Source: Nitrospirota bacterium (GTDB lineage: Bacteria > Nitrospirota > Thermodesulfovibrionia > UBA6902). From it: a stretch of DNA of 43,697 bases. The stretch covers positions 1-43,697 of the forward strand of contig JACQZE010000011.1 of the NCBI GenBank assembly GCA_016207885.1, written 5' to 3'. The notes below the pieces were generated by a model. It made no database searches. It was not told where the DNA came from and saw only the letters and a list, made by a program, of their open reading frames with translations. Both the position numbers and the translations under genes were made by a program. Positions within the stretch are counted from its first letter, which is position 1. Each line of letters starts with the position of its first letter. Positions 7,368 through 16,670 of the stretch are shown here, piece after piece.

Positions 7368-8733
7368 ACTTTTTCTCGCATTCACGCTTGTGATCTTTTT
7401 AGCCATTCTCTCCAATACCGTCTTCGAGAGGCTTATCATCAGTGATTTCAATAACTTTTTAAAAGGAACTGAGGAGGACAAGGTTTATTGGATGATGTCT
7501 TCTGTTGAAGGCAGTTATATGGATAACGACTGGAATATGGCTCACCTCAGTAATTCTATCCACTGGGGCATTATGTTAGGTTTTGAAACTTATGTGGAAG
7601 ATATATCGGGCAGCAAGGTCATATCTTCCACTGATGTGCTCTCCCATCTGCCGCCCAACATGTCAAGGAGAATGAACTCATTTTTCAAACTGCCTGAAGG
7701 GACAGGCGAATTCATCTGGTATCCGCTTTACGTCGAGGGAAATGAGATAGGAAAGCTGTATATAAGGCCGCTGGAAAGGGTCGGCCTGCTTCCACATAAA
7801 GAGGAGATTTTCAGGGAAAGGGGAAAGAAGTTTCTTATCCTGTCATTTTTGATCGCGGGAGTGGGCGCGTTGTTCCTGTCCGTACTGCTTACTATTACAC
7901 TTTCCAGGCCCATCAGACGTTTAACAAAATCTGCCGAGGATATCGCAAAGGGTGATTTCTCTGTAAAAGCGCCATACCGGCATAAAAAAGGGCTGCTCAG
8001 ATACAACGATGAGATAGACAGGCTGACCGTCACATTCAACTATATGGCAGAGGCGCTGAAAAGAGAGGACGCATTGAGAAAGCACCTCACATCCAACATA
8101 GCCCATGAGTTGAGAACCCCGCTCACGATAATCAAGGGAAACCTGGAAGCGATTGAAGACGGCGTGATCTCTGACCCCCGTACAGTTATCAAAAACATCA
8201 ATTCCGAGATACAAAGGCTCATCTCTCTTGTAGAAGGGATCAAGGATGTGACAAGCGCTGAAGCCAGCTTCTTTAAAAAGGGAGAGCTTCAGGAGGCCAA
8301 CCTTAAGGAGATCATATCTTCAGTTACAGATGGAATGCGCAAGCTTATAGAAGGGAAAGGGCTTTATTTAGAGGTTGAGGGGCCTTCGATGACGGTCATG
8401 ACATACCCTGACAAATTTCACATTATATTAAAAAACCTGTTAACTAATGCTTACAAATATACTGATAAAGGCGGCATTACTGTAAGCTGGGATCACTGTA
8501 AAGAGGCAGGCAAGTCCGGCTTTTACCTTACAGTTGAAGACACGGGCAGCGGTATCGCAGCGGATAAGGCCTCAAAAGTATTTGAGAGATTTTACAAAGG
8601 CAGGGATTCAGACGGAAGCGGACTCGGGCTCGCTATTGTTAAAGAGCTTACTGAGGTTATCGGAGGCAAGATAGAGCTTCAAAGCAGCCCCGGCATAGGT
8701 TCGCAGTTTACCATAAAATTTATCACCGGCTGA
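7357..8733 (+). CDS. Membrane sensor histidine kinase (BaeS-like)
   Basis: Partner of the preceding regulator. A first membrane helix (about residues 5-25) and a second (159-183) bracket a periplasmic sensor region of about 130 residues with no domain I recognise. A HAMP linker follows (RPIRRL to about 236). The dimerisation/phosphoacceptor helix carries His250 in NIAHELRTPL. The ATPase domain has the N box NLLTNAYKYTD, the G1 box DTGSGI and the G2 box GSGLGLAIVKEL. All catalytic boxes are intact. A small exported protein follows after 41 bases and may be part of the same response. Confidence 0.95.
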   Translation: MRTKLFLAFTLVIFLAILSNTVFERLIISDFNNFLKGTEEDKVYWMMSSVEGSYMDNDWNMAHLSNSIHWGIMLGFETYVEDISGSKVISSTDVLSHLPPNMSRRMNSFFKLPEGTGEFIWYPLYVEGNEIGKLYIRPLERVGLLPHKEEIFRERGKKFLILSFLIAGVGALFLSVLLTITLSRPIRRLTKSAEDIAKGDFSVKAPYRHKKGLLRYNDEIDRLTVTFNYMAEALKREDALRKHLTSNIAHELRTPLTIIKGNLEAIEDGVISDPRTVIKNINSEIQRLISLVEGIKDVTSAEASFFKKGELQEANLKEIISSVTDGMRKLIEGKGLYLEVEGPSMTVMTYPDKFHIILKNLLTNAYKYTDKGGITVSWDHCKEAGKSGFYLTVEDTGSGIAADKASKVFERFYKGRDSDGSGLGLAIVKELTEVIGGKIELQSSPGIGSQFTIKFITG

Positions 8734-8774
8734 ATATTCATATTTTATTCACCAACTTCATAGTATATATATAC

Positions 8775-9113
8775 ATGAATCTCGCACGTAAAAAAATTGT
8801 AATAGTATTTGCATCTGCTATAATTCTTTTGTCAGCCTGTTTCTCTTCTGCGTTTGCCTGGCATGAGGGGAAAGAGGTGACGCCTTATGGTGATTCCTGC
8901 CGGTTATGCACTGATTACGGCACATGCGACTCGCCAATGAGCAATGAAGGAGCAAAGAGGGCTATTATTGAGTACTACCATGCAAAAGGGCTCAACGTAA
9001 TGATAGAGACGAACAGGGGACGGTTCATCAAGGCAAAGATAATTAATAAAAACGATGTAGTTGATGTAATAATCTTTGACCGCCGCACCGGCAGGGTCAG
9101 GTCTATTTATTAA
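8775..9113 (+). CDS. Small exported protein with Cys motif and PepSY-like tail
   Basis: 112 residues with a clear signal peptide (hydrophobic stretch about 9-24, cleavage likely after SSAFA). The mature part starts HEGKEVTPYGD, holds a CRLC...GTC cysteine cluster, and ends with a beta-rich region (RGRFIKAKIINKN, then IFDRRTGRVRSIY) that resembles a single PepSY-type repeat. I do not know its function; a periplasmic accessory to the preceding two-component system is a guess from position. A TATATA box lies directly before the ATG and there is no ribosome site, so the message may be leaderless. Confidence 0.8.
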   Translation: MNLARKKIVIVFASAIILLSACFSSAFAWHEGKEVTPYGDSCRLCTDYGTCDSPMSNEGAKRAIIEYYHAKGLNVMIETNRGRFIKAKIINKNDVVDVIIFDRRTGRVRSIY

Positions 9114-9135
9114 CAATATGCTTCAGTGATCCAGC

Positions 9136-10458
9136 CTATAAAAAATCTTTCTGTATCCCTGCCAGCTCAGCAGATGGTTTTGCAAACAGATAGCCCTGCC
9201 CGTACTCAACACCGATATCCAGCAGCATCTCATACTCTTCCTTCGTTTCAATGCCTTCTGCAATAAGCTGAGAGTTGATATTTTTGGCAAGATTGACGAT
9301 GGCCTTGACTATCTCCTGCTTAATGTAGCTTTTATGGATAAGCCGGCTGAAAGAGATATCTATCTTAAGAAATCCGGGATTCAGCTCCATGATCCTCTCC
9401 AGTCCGGAGTACCCTGTTCCCATGTCATCGCCTGCATGGACGATACCGAGGTCTGAATAATCCTTCATCGCCTCCCTGAAGAGCGCGTAATTATCGATCG
9501 CCAGTTTTTCACTTACCTCAAATACCACATTTTCAGGTTTTAACTTCAGGTCATCAAGAAGGTCCTTAAGATAGACGCCGCGGAACTCAGGATCGTGAAT
9601 GGTCATGCTAAGAGTGTTAATAAATATTTTTTTGTCAGTTTCGAGATGGCGCGCGCTCTGAAGTGCTATTTTCCGGCAGAGGCTGTCCAGTTCAAAAGAG
9701 AGCCCGCATTTTGTTGCCAGAAGAAAAAGGATAAGCGGGTTATAGAACTTTGAATTTTCCGGGCCCCTTGTAAGCGCTTCATAACCCAGAATATCCAGTG
9801 TCTTAAGATTTACGATAGGCTGAAAGACGGTTGAGAGGTTGTGCTCAACTATTATTTTCTGCAGTTCATACCTGCCTGTATAATCCTGCTTCATTGCCGT
9901 GAACTCGCCCATCTTCTTGGCGTTATTCACCAGCTGCATTATAAGGCGCATGTTATTGACCATGGGGTTCTGTATCTCAAGGGCATACCCGACCGTGGGG
10001 ATGGAATATTCTTTAAGGTACGGGAAGAGCAGCGTAAAGACCGCCTCTTCCAATTTTATCCTGATCCGCTCCGCTATGTTCTCAAGATGGTATAAGAGAT
10101 TGGTGCTGTCCTCGCGCGGAGAAGATAGGAAGATAACGAAAGTATCAACATCATATATATCAATAATGAATATGTCGGATTTCCGAAGTTCGCCTTCCCT
10201 AAGTTCTTTAAGAGTATTGGTAAGATGGTTGAAAGTATCGAGGTAGACGTTGCTCCCGTAGAGATGCTCTATCTTTCTGAGGTCCGGGATCTGAATTGTG
10301 ATACAGGAGAGATACTTATATGCGACCAGCAGTTTCTCAATATTATCATATTCCTTGATGACCGTAGGAAGCGACAGTTTGCTGTTAAAATAAAAGTTCT
10401 CGTTTATCGAGACATTTATTTTTGAATTCTTAAAACCGCCATCATTATTGCCTGACAA
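9136..10458 (-). CDS. EAL-domain protein with degenerate GGDEF-like N-terminus
   Basis: Probable cyclic-di-GMP phosphodiesterase. The EAL domain (about residues 195-435) retains the metal and catalytic motifs: YEALTRG, the Asn of FINTLSM, FEVSEKL, GDDMGTGYSGL, LKIDISF, IAEGIET and GQGYLFAKP. Residues 40-190 look like a GGDEF fold in which the signature is replaced by DVDTFVIFL, so cyclase activity is unlikely and the domain may be regulatory. I chose the TTG at 10458 because GGAGG lies seven bases before it; a TTG at 10485 would add nine residues. No membrane segment is seen. It converges on the small exported gene at 9113. Confidence 0.88.
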   Translation of the reverse strand: MSGNNDGGFKNSKINVSINENFYFNSKLSLPTVIKEYDNIEKLLVAYKYLSCITIQIPDLRKIEHLYGSNVYLDTFNHLTNTLKELREGELRKSDIFIIDIYDVDTFVIFLSSPREDSTNLLYHLENIAERIRIKLEEAVFTLLFPYLKEYSIPTVGYALEIQNPMVNNMRLIMQLVNNAKKMGEFTAMKQDYTGRYELQKIIVEHNLSTVFQPIVNLKTLDILGYEALTRGPENSKFYNPLILFLLATKCGLSFELDSLCRKIALQSARHLETDKKIFINTLSMTIHDPEFRGVYLKDLLDDLKLKPENVVFEVSEKLAIDNYALFREAMKDYSDLGIVHAGDDMGTGYSGLERIMELNPGFLKIDISFSRLIHKSYIKQEIVKAIVNLAKNINSQLIAEGIETKEEYEMLLDIGVEYGQGYLFAKPSAELAGIQKDFL

Positions 10459-10670
10459 CTCTCTACCTCCGAAGATCAATCCCAATTGAATTCAAGGAAT
10501 AGCTGATTGAGATTTTATATCTATTTGTAAAATCTGTCAATAAAAAACATTTGTTCTTTTATGCATCATATCTTCATTAAATATTCATGCTTCCTTCATC
10601 CTTTCTTCAAGTGTTTAAAGTAAATTATCAGTATGAAATCTGAAGAAACCAAAAAATGGAGGTGAAGAGT

Positions 10671-11057
10671 ATGAAAAAACTTGTAGTTGGATTGGCATTA
10701 ATATCATTACTTGCTGCCGGCGCTGTAGTTTATGCCCACGGCCCTGGTTCACGAGGCGGCCACATGATGGGACAGGGCTTTAATGGCGGAGATATGATGG
10801 GCAGAGGATGCGGCGGCGGCCAGTGCGGCGGTGAGAATGAAGAAAGCCGGAAGTTCCTTGATGAGACGTATTCGCTCAGGAAAGAGATGCATGACAAGAA
10901 GTTTGAGTACCGGGAAGCGCTGCGTAACCCGGACACGACTGTAGCAACCATCACAAAACTTGAAAGAGAGATACAGAGCCTCAAAGAAACTATCCGTGAA
11001 AAAGCGCCAAAAGATTCACATATGAAGATGGGCAGGGATGGAGGCTGCCGGCATTAA
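10671..11057 (+). CDS. Spy/CpxP/ZraP-like periplasmic protein
   Basis: 128 residues: a signal peptide (residues 1-22, ending VVYAHG), a Gly/His/Met-rich linker with HMMGQG, DMMGRG and a CGGGQCGG cluster, then one helical stretch (about 62-108) rich in Lys, Glu and Arg, and a final His-rich tail. The composition fits metal-related periplasmic chaperones of the Spy/ZraP type, although the LTxxQ motif is not evident. GGAGGTGA precedes the ATG at good spacing; an upstream ATG at 10656 is less likely. A strong terminator follows, so it is a single-gene unit. Confidence 0.7.
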   Translation: MKKLVVGLALISLLAAGAVVYAHGPGSRGGHMMGQGFNGGDMMGRGCGGGQCGGENEESRKFLDETYSLRKEMHDKKFEYREALRNPDTTVATITKLEREIQSLKETIREKAPKDSHMKMGRDGGCRH

Positions 11058-11082
11058 TTACGCTGCAAAACAATAATCTTAA

Positions 11083-11112
11083 GGCAGCCGGAAGGTCCCG
11101 GCTGTCTTTTTT
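11083..11112 (+). terminator. Rho-independent terminator
   Basis: A G/C-rich hairpin (GGCAGCCGG with CCGGCTGTC, five-base loop) is followed directly by six T. It ends the Spy-like gene. Confidence 0.92.
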
Positions 11113-11169
11113 ATAACATCTAATCTAAACCAGATATACAAAGTCAACCCTTTCTTAGAATATGTTATA

Positions 11170-11198
11170 TTGACCTTATACCATATCTTTGTTAACAT
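11170..11198 (+). promoter_or_regulatory. Sigma-70-type promoter for the M16 pair
   Basis: TTGACC at 11170-11175, a 17-base spacer and TAACAT at 11193-11198. The predicted start site falls at or one to two bases before the ATG at 11207, with no ribosome site between, so the message may be leaderless. Confidence 0.5.
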
Positions 11199-11206
11199 TC
11201 ATACCC

Positions 11207-12559
11207 ATGAAGAAAATAATTATAACAACATTGCTTTTATTGTCCTTTTACGGCAATGCTCATTCTGCCGCTGAGGAGTTACGCGATGATAACAGTGCAG
11301 GAGTGCACGAAGAAGTGCTTCAGAACGGGCTTAAGGTCTTTGCCATAAAAGATCCTAACGCTCCCCTTGCCGTCTTCCAGATCTGGTATGATGCCGGTTC
11401 TATTAATGAACAGGTCGGCAAGACAGGGCTGAGCCATCTGCTGGAGCATATGATGTTCAAGGGCACTCCTAAATACGGCGCCAAAGTATTTTCAAAAATA
11501 ATACAAAGAGCGGGAGGGGTTGACAACGCCGGCACAAGCAAGGACTTTGTCTACTATTATCAGAAGCTTGCTCCTGACAGGCTTCACCTTTCCATTGAAC
11601 TTGAAGCTGACAGGATGCGGAACCTGATCATGGAGCCGGAGGAGTTTCTTTCTGAAAGAGATGTTGTTATGGAAGAGCGGAGGATGCGCTATGATGACGA
11701 CCCGCAGAACCTTGTTTATGAAGAAGTGCTGTCCGCTGCATTTAAGAACCATCCTTACAGATGGCCGGTCATAGGCTGGATGGAGGACCTGAAAACAGTA
11801 ACGCGGGATGATCTCTGGGCATATTACAAAACACGTTATTCTCCTAATAACGCATTTATAATCGTCGCGGGCAATATTGATGTCGTATCCATACTGGAAA
11901 AGATAAGAAAAGAATTCGGAAGCATTACGAGAGGGACTGAGATCCCGGCTATGAATATAAATGAACCTGAACAGAGGGGTGAAAGGCGGGTATATGTTAA
12001 AAAGGAAGCAGAACTCCCTTACGTCATGAGCGCGTATAAAACGCCCAACATACTTAATGATGACAGTTATGCCCTTGATGTTCTTGCAGGAGTGCTTTCA
12101 GGAGGGAAGAGCGCAAGGATATACAGAAGCCTGATCGATGAACAGCGCATAGCGCTTTCTGCAGGCGCCGGTTACAGCAACCTGGATAAATTTCCTTTCT
12201 TGTTTTATCTGTACGGCACAGCATTGCCCGGGAAGAAGATAGAGGATGTTGAAAATGCATTATATGCAGAGGTCGGGAAGATAAAAGAAGCGCCTCCTAC
12301 TGAACTGGAAATAATGAAGGCAAAGAACCAGATCGAATCGGATTTCATTATGAACCAGGATTCCATCTTTTATCAGGCGATGATCCTTGCGGAATTTGAA
12401 ATGCTCGGAGACTGGAGATTGAAAGACAGGTATATTGAAGGGATCAGAAAAGTCAGCCCCGAAGATGTTCAGCGGGTCGCTAAAAAATATATTGTAGAAG
12501 ACCAAAGGACGGTAGGTATATTGATACCGGTAAAGCGAGAAGTGAAGAATGAGAATTGA
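11207..12559 (+). CDS. M16 zinc peptidase, catalytic subunit
   Basis: A 450-residue exported metallopeptidase. The signal peptide covers about residues 1-20. The inverted zinc motif His77-x-x-Glu-His81 (HLLEHMMF) is followed some 75 residues later by the conserved ERDVVMEERRMR segment that supplies the third ligand. The second M16 half (about 215-400) is present. Next comes a second M16 protein that overlaps by eleven bases and lacks the zinc motif. This catalytic plus non-catalytic arrangement is the known M16B heterodimer layout. Substrates are probably short or unfolded periplasmic peptides, an inference from the family. Confidence 0.94.
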   Translation: MKKIIITTLLLLSFYGNAHSAAEELRDDNSAGVHEEVLQNGLKVFAIKDPNAPLAVFQIWYDAGSINEQVGKTGLSHLLEHMMFKGTPKYGAKVFSKIIQRAGGVDNAGTSKDFVYYYQKLAPDRLHLSIELEADRMRNLIMEPEEFLSERDVVMEERRMRYDDDPQNLVYEEVLSAAFKNHPYRWPVIGWMEDLKTVTRDDLWAYYKTRYSPNNAFIIVAGNIDVVSILEKIRKEFGSITRGTEIPAMNINEPEQRGERRVYVKKEAELPYVMSAYKTPNILNDDSYALDVLAGVLSGGKSARIYRSLIDEQRIALSAGAGYSNLDKFPFLFYLYGTALPGKKIEDVENALYAEVGKIKEAPPTELEIMKAKNQIESDFIMNQDSIFYQAMILAEFEMLGDWRLKDRYIEGIRKVSPEDVQRVAKKYIVEDQRTVGILIPVKREVKNEN

Positions 12560-13904
12560 GAAATTGCGGAAAATAATTTTTATTGCATTAATTTTGTGTG
12601 TCTCATTATTGATCATCAGCCCTTCTTCGTTTGCCCTTGATGTCAAGAGAAAGATGCTTGAGAACGGCCTGACCCTGATGATCGTTGAAAGGCATAACCT
12701 CCCTGTTGTAAAGGTTTCCGTAGGCATCAGCGCAGGCAGTCTCTATGAGCCTGAAACAAAGGCCGGGCTTGCTGACCTGGTCGCGAACATGCTGAATGAA
12801 GGGACAAAGAACAGGACTGCTCAGCAAATCAGCGGAGAGATCGAGTTTGTAGGAGGATCGGTCGGCGCATCAGGCGGTGAAGATTATATAACAGTCAGCC
12901 TTTCTGTTCTAAAGAAAGATCTAAACCTTGGCTTTGACCTTCTTTCAGATATTATCCTGAATCCGGTCTTCCCGGAAGATGAACTGAAAAAGAAGATCGA
13001 ACGTACCAAGGCCGGATTAATAGCACAGGAAGAGGATCCCGGATTTATCGCATCAAGGGATTTTAAAAAGGCGATCTTTGGCAGCCATCCTTACGGCAGG
13101 CTCGCTGCAGGTTCAGCTCAGACCCTTGATCATATCACCAGAGATGATCTCATTAGTTTTCACTCCGGATATTACGCCCCAAATAATGCGGTTATGGCTG
13201 TAGTTGGCGATGTTACACCTGAAGAAGCAGAAGCTATGATTAATAAATATTTCGCACAATGGAAAAACAGGAAGATAGCCCCCCCGTCTTTGCAGAGCAT
13301 TGTTATGCAGACAGAACAAAAGATAATTACCGTAGACAAAGATCTCACGCAGGCAACTATTATTCTCGGGCATCTTGGAGTCAGCAGGGACAATCCGGAT
13401 TATTATGTTTTATCAGTCATGAACTATATCCTGGGTGGAGGCGGTTTTGGCTCAAGGCTTATGCAGAACATACGCGAAGATAAAGGCCTTGTCTATGACA
13501 TTCACAGTTTTTTTGAACCTGATAAATACAGCGGCAGTTTCCAGGTCGGCCTGCAGACAAAAAATGAATCAGCCAATACGGCTATCGAGGAAGTATTGAG
13601 AGAGATAGAAAAGATAAGGAAGGAACCGGTTTCTGATATGGAACTCTCTGATGCGCAGTCATTTCTTACCGGCAGCTTTCCGATGAAGATCGAGACAAGC
13701 TCACGCATAGCGGGCTTCCTCGTTGCTGTTGAATACTACGGCCTCGGGCTTGATTATATTGATAATTACCCTAACTTCATAAATAGTGTAACAAAAGAAG
13801 AAGTGCTGAGAGTCGCAAATAAATATCTCCATCCTGACAATTATACCCTTGTTGTAGTTGCGAAAGAGAAAGAAGCTGCAGTAAAGAAAAGGTTCGATAA
13901 ATAA
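12549..13904 (+). CDS. M16 peptidase-like protein, non-catalytic partner
   Basis: 451 residues, signal peptide about 1-29 (ending SSFALD). It shows the M16 double fold, but the zinc motif is replaced by the stretch GLADLVANMLNEG, with no His pair, so it cannot bind zinc in the usual way. The C-terminal half keeps the glycine-rich LGGGGFGSRL segment and the Arg/Tyr surroundings (NIREDKGLVYD) thought to guide substrate in M16B partners. It is translationally coupled to the catalytic subunit, supporting an obligate heterodimer. No clear terminator follows. Confidence 0.92.
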   Translation: MRIEKLRKIIFIALILCVSLLIISPSSFALDVKRKMLENGLTLMIVERHNLPVVKVSVGISAGSLYEPETKAGLADLVANMLNEGTKNRTAQQISGEIEFVGGSVGASGGEDYITVSLSVLKKDLNLGFDLLSDIILNPVFPEDELKKKIERTKAGLIAQEEDPGFIASRDFKKAIFGSHPYGRLAAGSAQTLDHITRDDLISFHSGYYAPNNAVMAVVGDVTPEEAEAMINKYFAQWKNRKIAPPSLQSIVMQTEQKIITVDKDLTQATIILGHLGVSRDNPDYYVLSVMNYILGGGGFGSRLMQNIREDKGLVYDIHSFFEPDKYSGSFQVGLQTKNESANTAIEEVLREIEKIRKEPVSDMELSDAQSFLTGSFPMKIETSSRIAGFLVAVEYYGLGLDYIDNYPNFINSVTKEEVLRVANKYLHPDNYTLVVVAKEKEAAVKKRFDK

Positions 13905-14043
13905 CCCCACGCAGATAAATACCGTATTATCAAAAGGTTGTAATAATAATTTGAAATATCTTGCATATTATGATAATTATTAAACATGAAATGTCATATA
14001 AACAAATCACGCATTAAACACAACCTGCAAGCAGAAATCTTTC

Positions 14044-15126
14044 ATGGCTAAGATAGATAAATATTTTAAAATCGTTCTACAGAATGAAGCCAGCGACCTG
14101 CACCTTGGTTCCGGCGCCAAGCCGACCATGAGGAAGGAAGGCGAGCTTATAGCGATAGAAGATGAAATATTGCTAAACGATATTCTTCAGGAAATGCTTT
14201 TTGAGATTATTACCGCAGGGCAAAAAGAGCTTTTTATTAAAAGAAAAGAGCTGGATTTTTCTTTTGAGGTGCCTTCAGGCCCAAGATTCAGGGTGAATTA
14301 TTATATCGGAAACAAGGGAATTTGCGCGGCGTTCAGGATCGTGCCTGTACGCATACCTTCTGTCAAAGAGCTTGGGCTCCCTGAACATATCCTGAAGTTC
14401 GCGGACATGAGCAACGGCCTTGTGCTTGTAACAGGCCCCACAGGCTGCGGTAAATCCACTACACTCGCTTCAATAATAGACCATATAAATGAGACCAGAA
14501 AGGATCATGTTATTACCATTGAGGATCCTATTGAGTTTGCCTATAAAAACAAGAATTGCCTTATAAACCAGAGAGAACTTGGCGCCCATACAAATTCTTT
14601 TGCAAATGCGTTAAAGGCATCGCTGAGGGAGGATCCTGATGTTATCCTTGTCGGCGAGATGAGGGACCTTGAAACGATCGAGCTTGCGATAACAGCTGCA
14701 GAAACAGGACAACTGGTATTTGCTACCCTGCACACACCTTCCGCTGCGCAGAGCGTTGACAGGATCATTGATGTCTTTCCTGAAGGGAAGCAGGCACAGA
14801 TACGCACAATGCTCGCAGATACACTCAAAGGTATAGTTGCTCAACAGCTCCTCAAGAAAGCTGATAAGACAGGAAGGATCGTTGCTGTTGAAGTGCTTTT
14901 TGTAAACTATGCGGTCTCAAACCTTATCAGGGAAGGCAAGACATACCAGATCCCTTCTGTCATGCAGACCTCAAAGCAGGAACAGATGCAGATAATGGAC
15001 GAAGAGATAATGAAGTATTTACTGCATAAAATCATCACGCCTGAAGAGGCTTATCTGAAAGCAAATAATAAGAAGCTTTTTGCTCCATACCTCACCGGCG
15101 ATAGCCATAGAGGAGGCGCACAATGA
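14044..15126 (+). CDS. pilT: PilT-type twitching/retraction ATPase
   Basis: A hexameric secretion ATPase that powers type IV pilus retraction. The N-terminal PAS-like domain includes ASDLHLGSGAKP. The Walker A motif (residues 131-139) is GPTGCGKST, followed by the Asp box (VITIEDPIEF), Walker B (DVILVGEMRD), the His box (FATLHTPSA) and the C-terminal retraction motif NLIREGKTYQIPSVMQT, which separates PilT from PilB. 360 residues is normal. The ATG has no good ribosome site. The stop overlaps the next ATG (ATGA), so the DUF4139 gene is probably cotranslated, which is unusual company for pilT. Confidence 0.93.
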   Translation: MAKIDKYFKIVLQNEASDLHLGSGAKPTMRKEGELIAIEDEILLNDILQEMLFEIITAGQKELFIKRKELDFSFEVPSGPRFRVNYYIGNKGICAAFRIVPVRIPSVKELGLPEHILKFADMSNGLVLVTGPTGCGKSTTLASIIDHINETRKDHVITIEDPIEFAYKNKNCLINQRELGAHTNSFANALKASLREDPDVILVGEMRDLETIELAITAAETGQLVFATLHTPSAAQSVDRIIDVFPEGKQAQIRTMLADTLKGIVAQQLLKKADKTGRIVAVEVLFVNYAVSNLIREGKTYQIPSVMQTSKQEQMQIMDEEIMKYLLHKIITPEEAYLKANNKKLFAPYLTGDSHRGGAQ

Positions 15127-16586
15127 GAGAAAGAAGCTTTTATAATAACATCCTGTTTATCACGCTTTTTTTAGCATTATTTATTGCGATAGGCAGCAGT
15201 ACGGCTAAGGCAATAGAGAATGATCCGGAGCTTAAGACAGTTTCCACCGGGCTTGATGATCAGGTTGGAATGTCCCTTACTGTTTATAACGTTAACCTGG
15301 GGCTTGTTAAAGATGTGAGGGAACTGACACTTGATAGGGTGATAGGAAATCTCAGGTTCATGGATGTGGCTTCAGGCATTATCCCGACAAGCGTATCAAT
15401 AAGATCGCTGATAGACGCAAACAGCCTGGGCATACTTGAACAGAATTACGAATATGACCTGCTTAATCCGCAGAAGCTTCTGGATAAGTACGTCGGAAAG
15501 AAGGTGAAGATATTCAATGAAAACCCTTATACCGAAAGAGAGGAGATCATAGAAGCCACGCTTCTTTCAAATAACGGAGGAGCAATATATCAAATAGGTG
15601 ATGAAATAACATTCAACTATCCCGGCAGGGTCATATTCCCGGAAGTACCCGATGACCTTATCTCAAAGCCAACACTGGTATGGATGTTTGAGAACACGCT
15701 CCCTTCAAAACAGAAGGTCGAGGCGTCCTATCTTACAAACGGCATCAACTGGCGCGCGGATTACGTGGTAACGCTTAATGATAAAGATGATATGGCTGAC
15801 CTGTCAGGATGGGTAACGATAGAAAACATGAGCGGCACGACTTATAAAGATGCAAAGCTGAAGCTTGTTGCAGGTGATGTGAACAGGGTCAAAGATGAGC
15901 ATGAATATGATGAAAGAATGATGTATGCGGCAAAGGCGATGGCAGCAGACGAACAGTTCAAGGAAGACGCGTTCTTTGAATATCACATATATACACTTCA
16001 GCGAAATTCAACTATCAAGAACAACCAGACAAAACAGATAAGCCTTATCACTGCTGATGATATCCCCGTGAAAAAAGAGTTCATTTTTCAGGGAGCGGCA
16101 TATTACTACCGCACACAGTATGGGCAGCCTTTATCAAACCAGAAGGTAGGAGTTTACGTTGAGATAGCCAACATGGAAAAGAACAATCTTGGAATCCCTC
16201 TGCCTAAAGGCACGATCAGGATATACAAGAACGATAATGAAGGGAGCCTCCAGTTCGTTGGTGAGGACTCTATCGACCATACCCCGAAAGATGAGAAGAT
16301 AAAAGTGAAGCTTGGGGATGCATTTGATATTGTCGGCAGCAGAAAGCAGACAAGCTGGGAAAAGACAGCTTATGATACTTATGAAGCCGGATATGAGATA
16401 TCGCTCAGGAACCACCAGAAAGAAGATATTGTTGTAAAAGTTGTTGAACCTATTCAGGGGGACTGGAAGATGGTAAGCTCATCCCATGATTACAATAAGA
16501 CAGAAGCATTCACTGCAGAATTCAATATCCCGGTTCCCAAAGATAAAGAGGTTAAGCTCAATTATAAGGCAAGAATGAAGTTCTGA
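15123..16586 (+). CDS. Exported DUF4139-domain protein
   Basis: 487 residues with a signal peptide or N-terminal anchor (hydrophobic about 8-30, ending STAKA). The rest is beta-rich and matches DUF4139-type proteins; the signature NGINWRADYVVTL and the following WVTIENMSGTTYKDAKLKLVAGDV block are clear. Function is unknown; the family is envelope-associated. Overlap with pilT by four bases points to one transcript. A bidirectional hairpin follows at 16619-16651. Confidence 0.85.
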   Translation: MRERSFYNNILFITLFLALFIAIGSSTAKAIENDPELKTVSTGLDDQVGMSLTVYNVNLGLVKDVRELTLDRVIGNLRFMDVASGIIPTSVSIRSLIDANSLGILEQNYEYDLLNPQKLLDKYVGKKVKIFNENPYTEREEIIEATLLSNNGGAIYQIGDEITFNYPGRVIFPEVPDDLISKPTLVWMFENTLPSKQKVEASYLTNGINWRADYVVTLNDKDDMADLSGWVTIENMSGTTYKDAKLKLVAGDVNRVKDEHEYDERMMYAAKAMAADEQFKEDAFFEYHIYTLQRNSTIKNNQTKQISLITADDIPVKKEFIFQGAAYYYRTQYGQPLSNQKVGVYVEIANMEKNNLGIPLPKGTIRIYKNDNEGSLQFVGEDSIDHTPKDEKIKVKLGDAFDIVGSRKQTSWEKTAYDTYEAGYEISLRNHQKEDIVVKVVEPIQGDWKMVSSSHDYNKTEAFTAEFNIPVPKDKEVKLNYKARMKF

Positions 16587-16618
16587 TAAATATTTTGCCG
16601 ATTTTTTGGACTGCTGTT

Positions 16619-16651
16619 AAATTACCTCCCCTGTCAAAGGGGAGGTAATTT
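16619..16651. terminator. Perfect 14-bp hairpin between convergent genes
   Basis: AAATTACCTCCCCT pairs with AGGGGAGGTAATTT across a five-base loop. A/T flanks on both sides make it a plausible terminator for both the DUF4139 gene and the leftward 16671-16991 gene. Its C/G core resembles the dispersed palindromes in this window. Confidence 0.75.
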
Positions 16652-16670
16652 ATTTTATCGGATGCTTATG

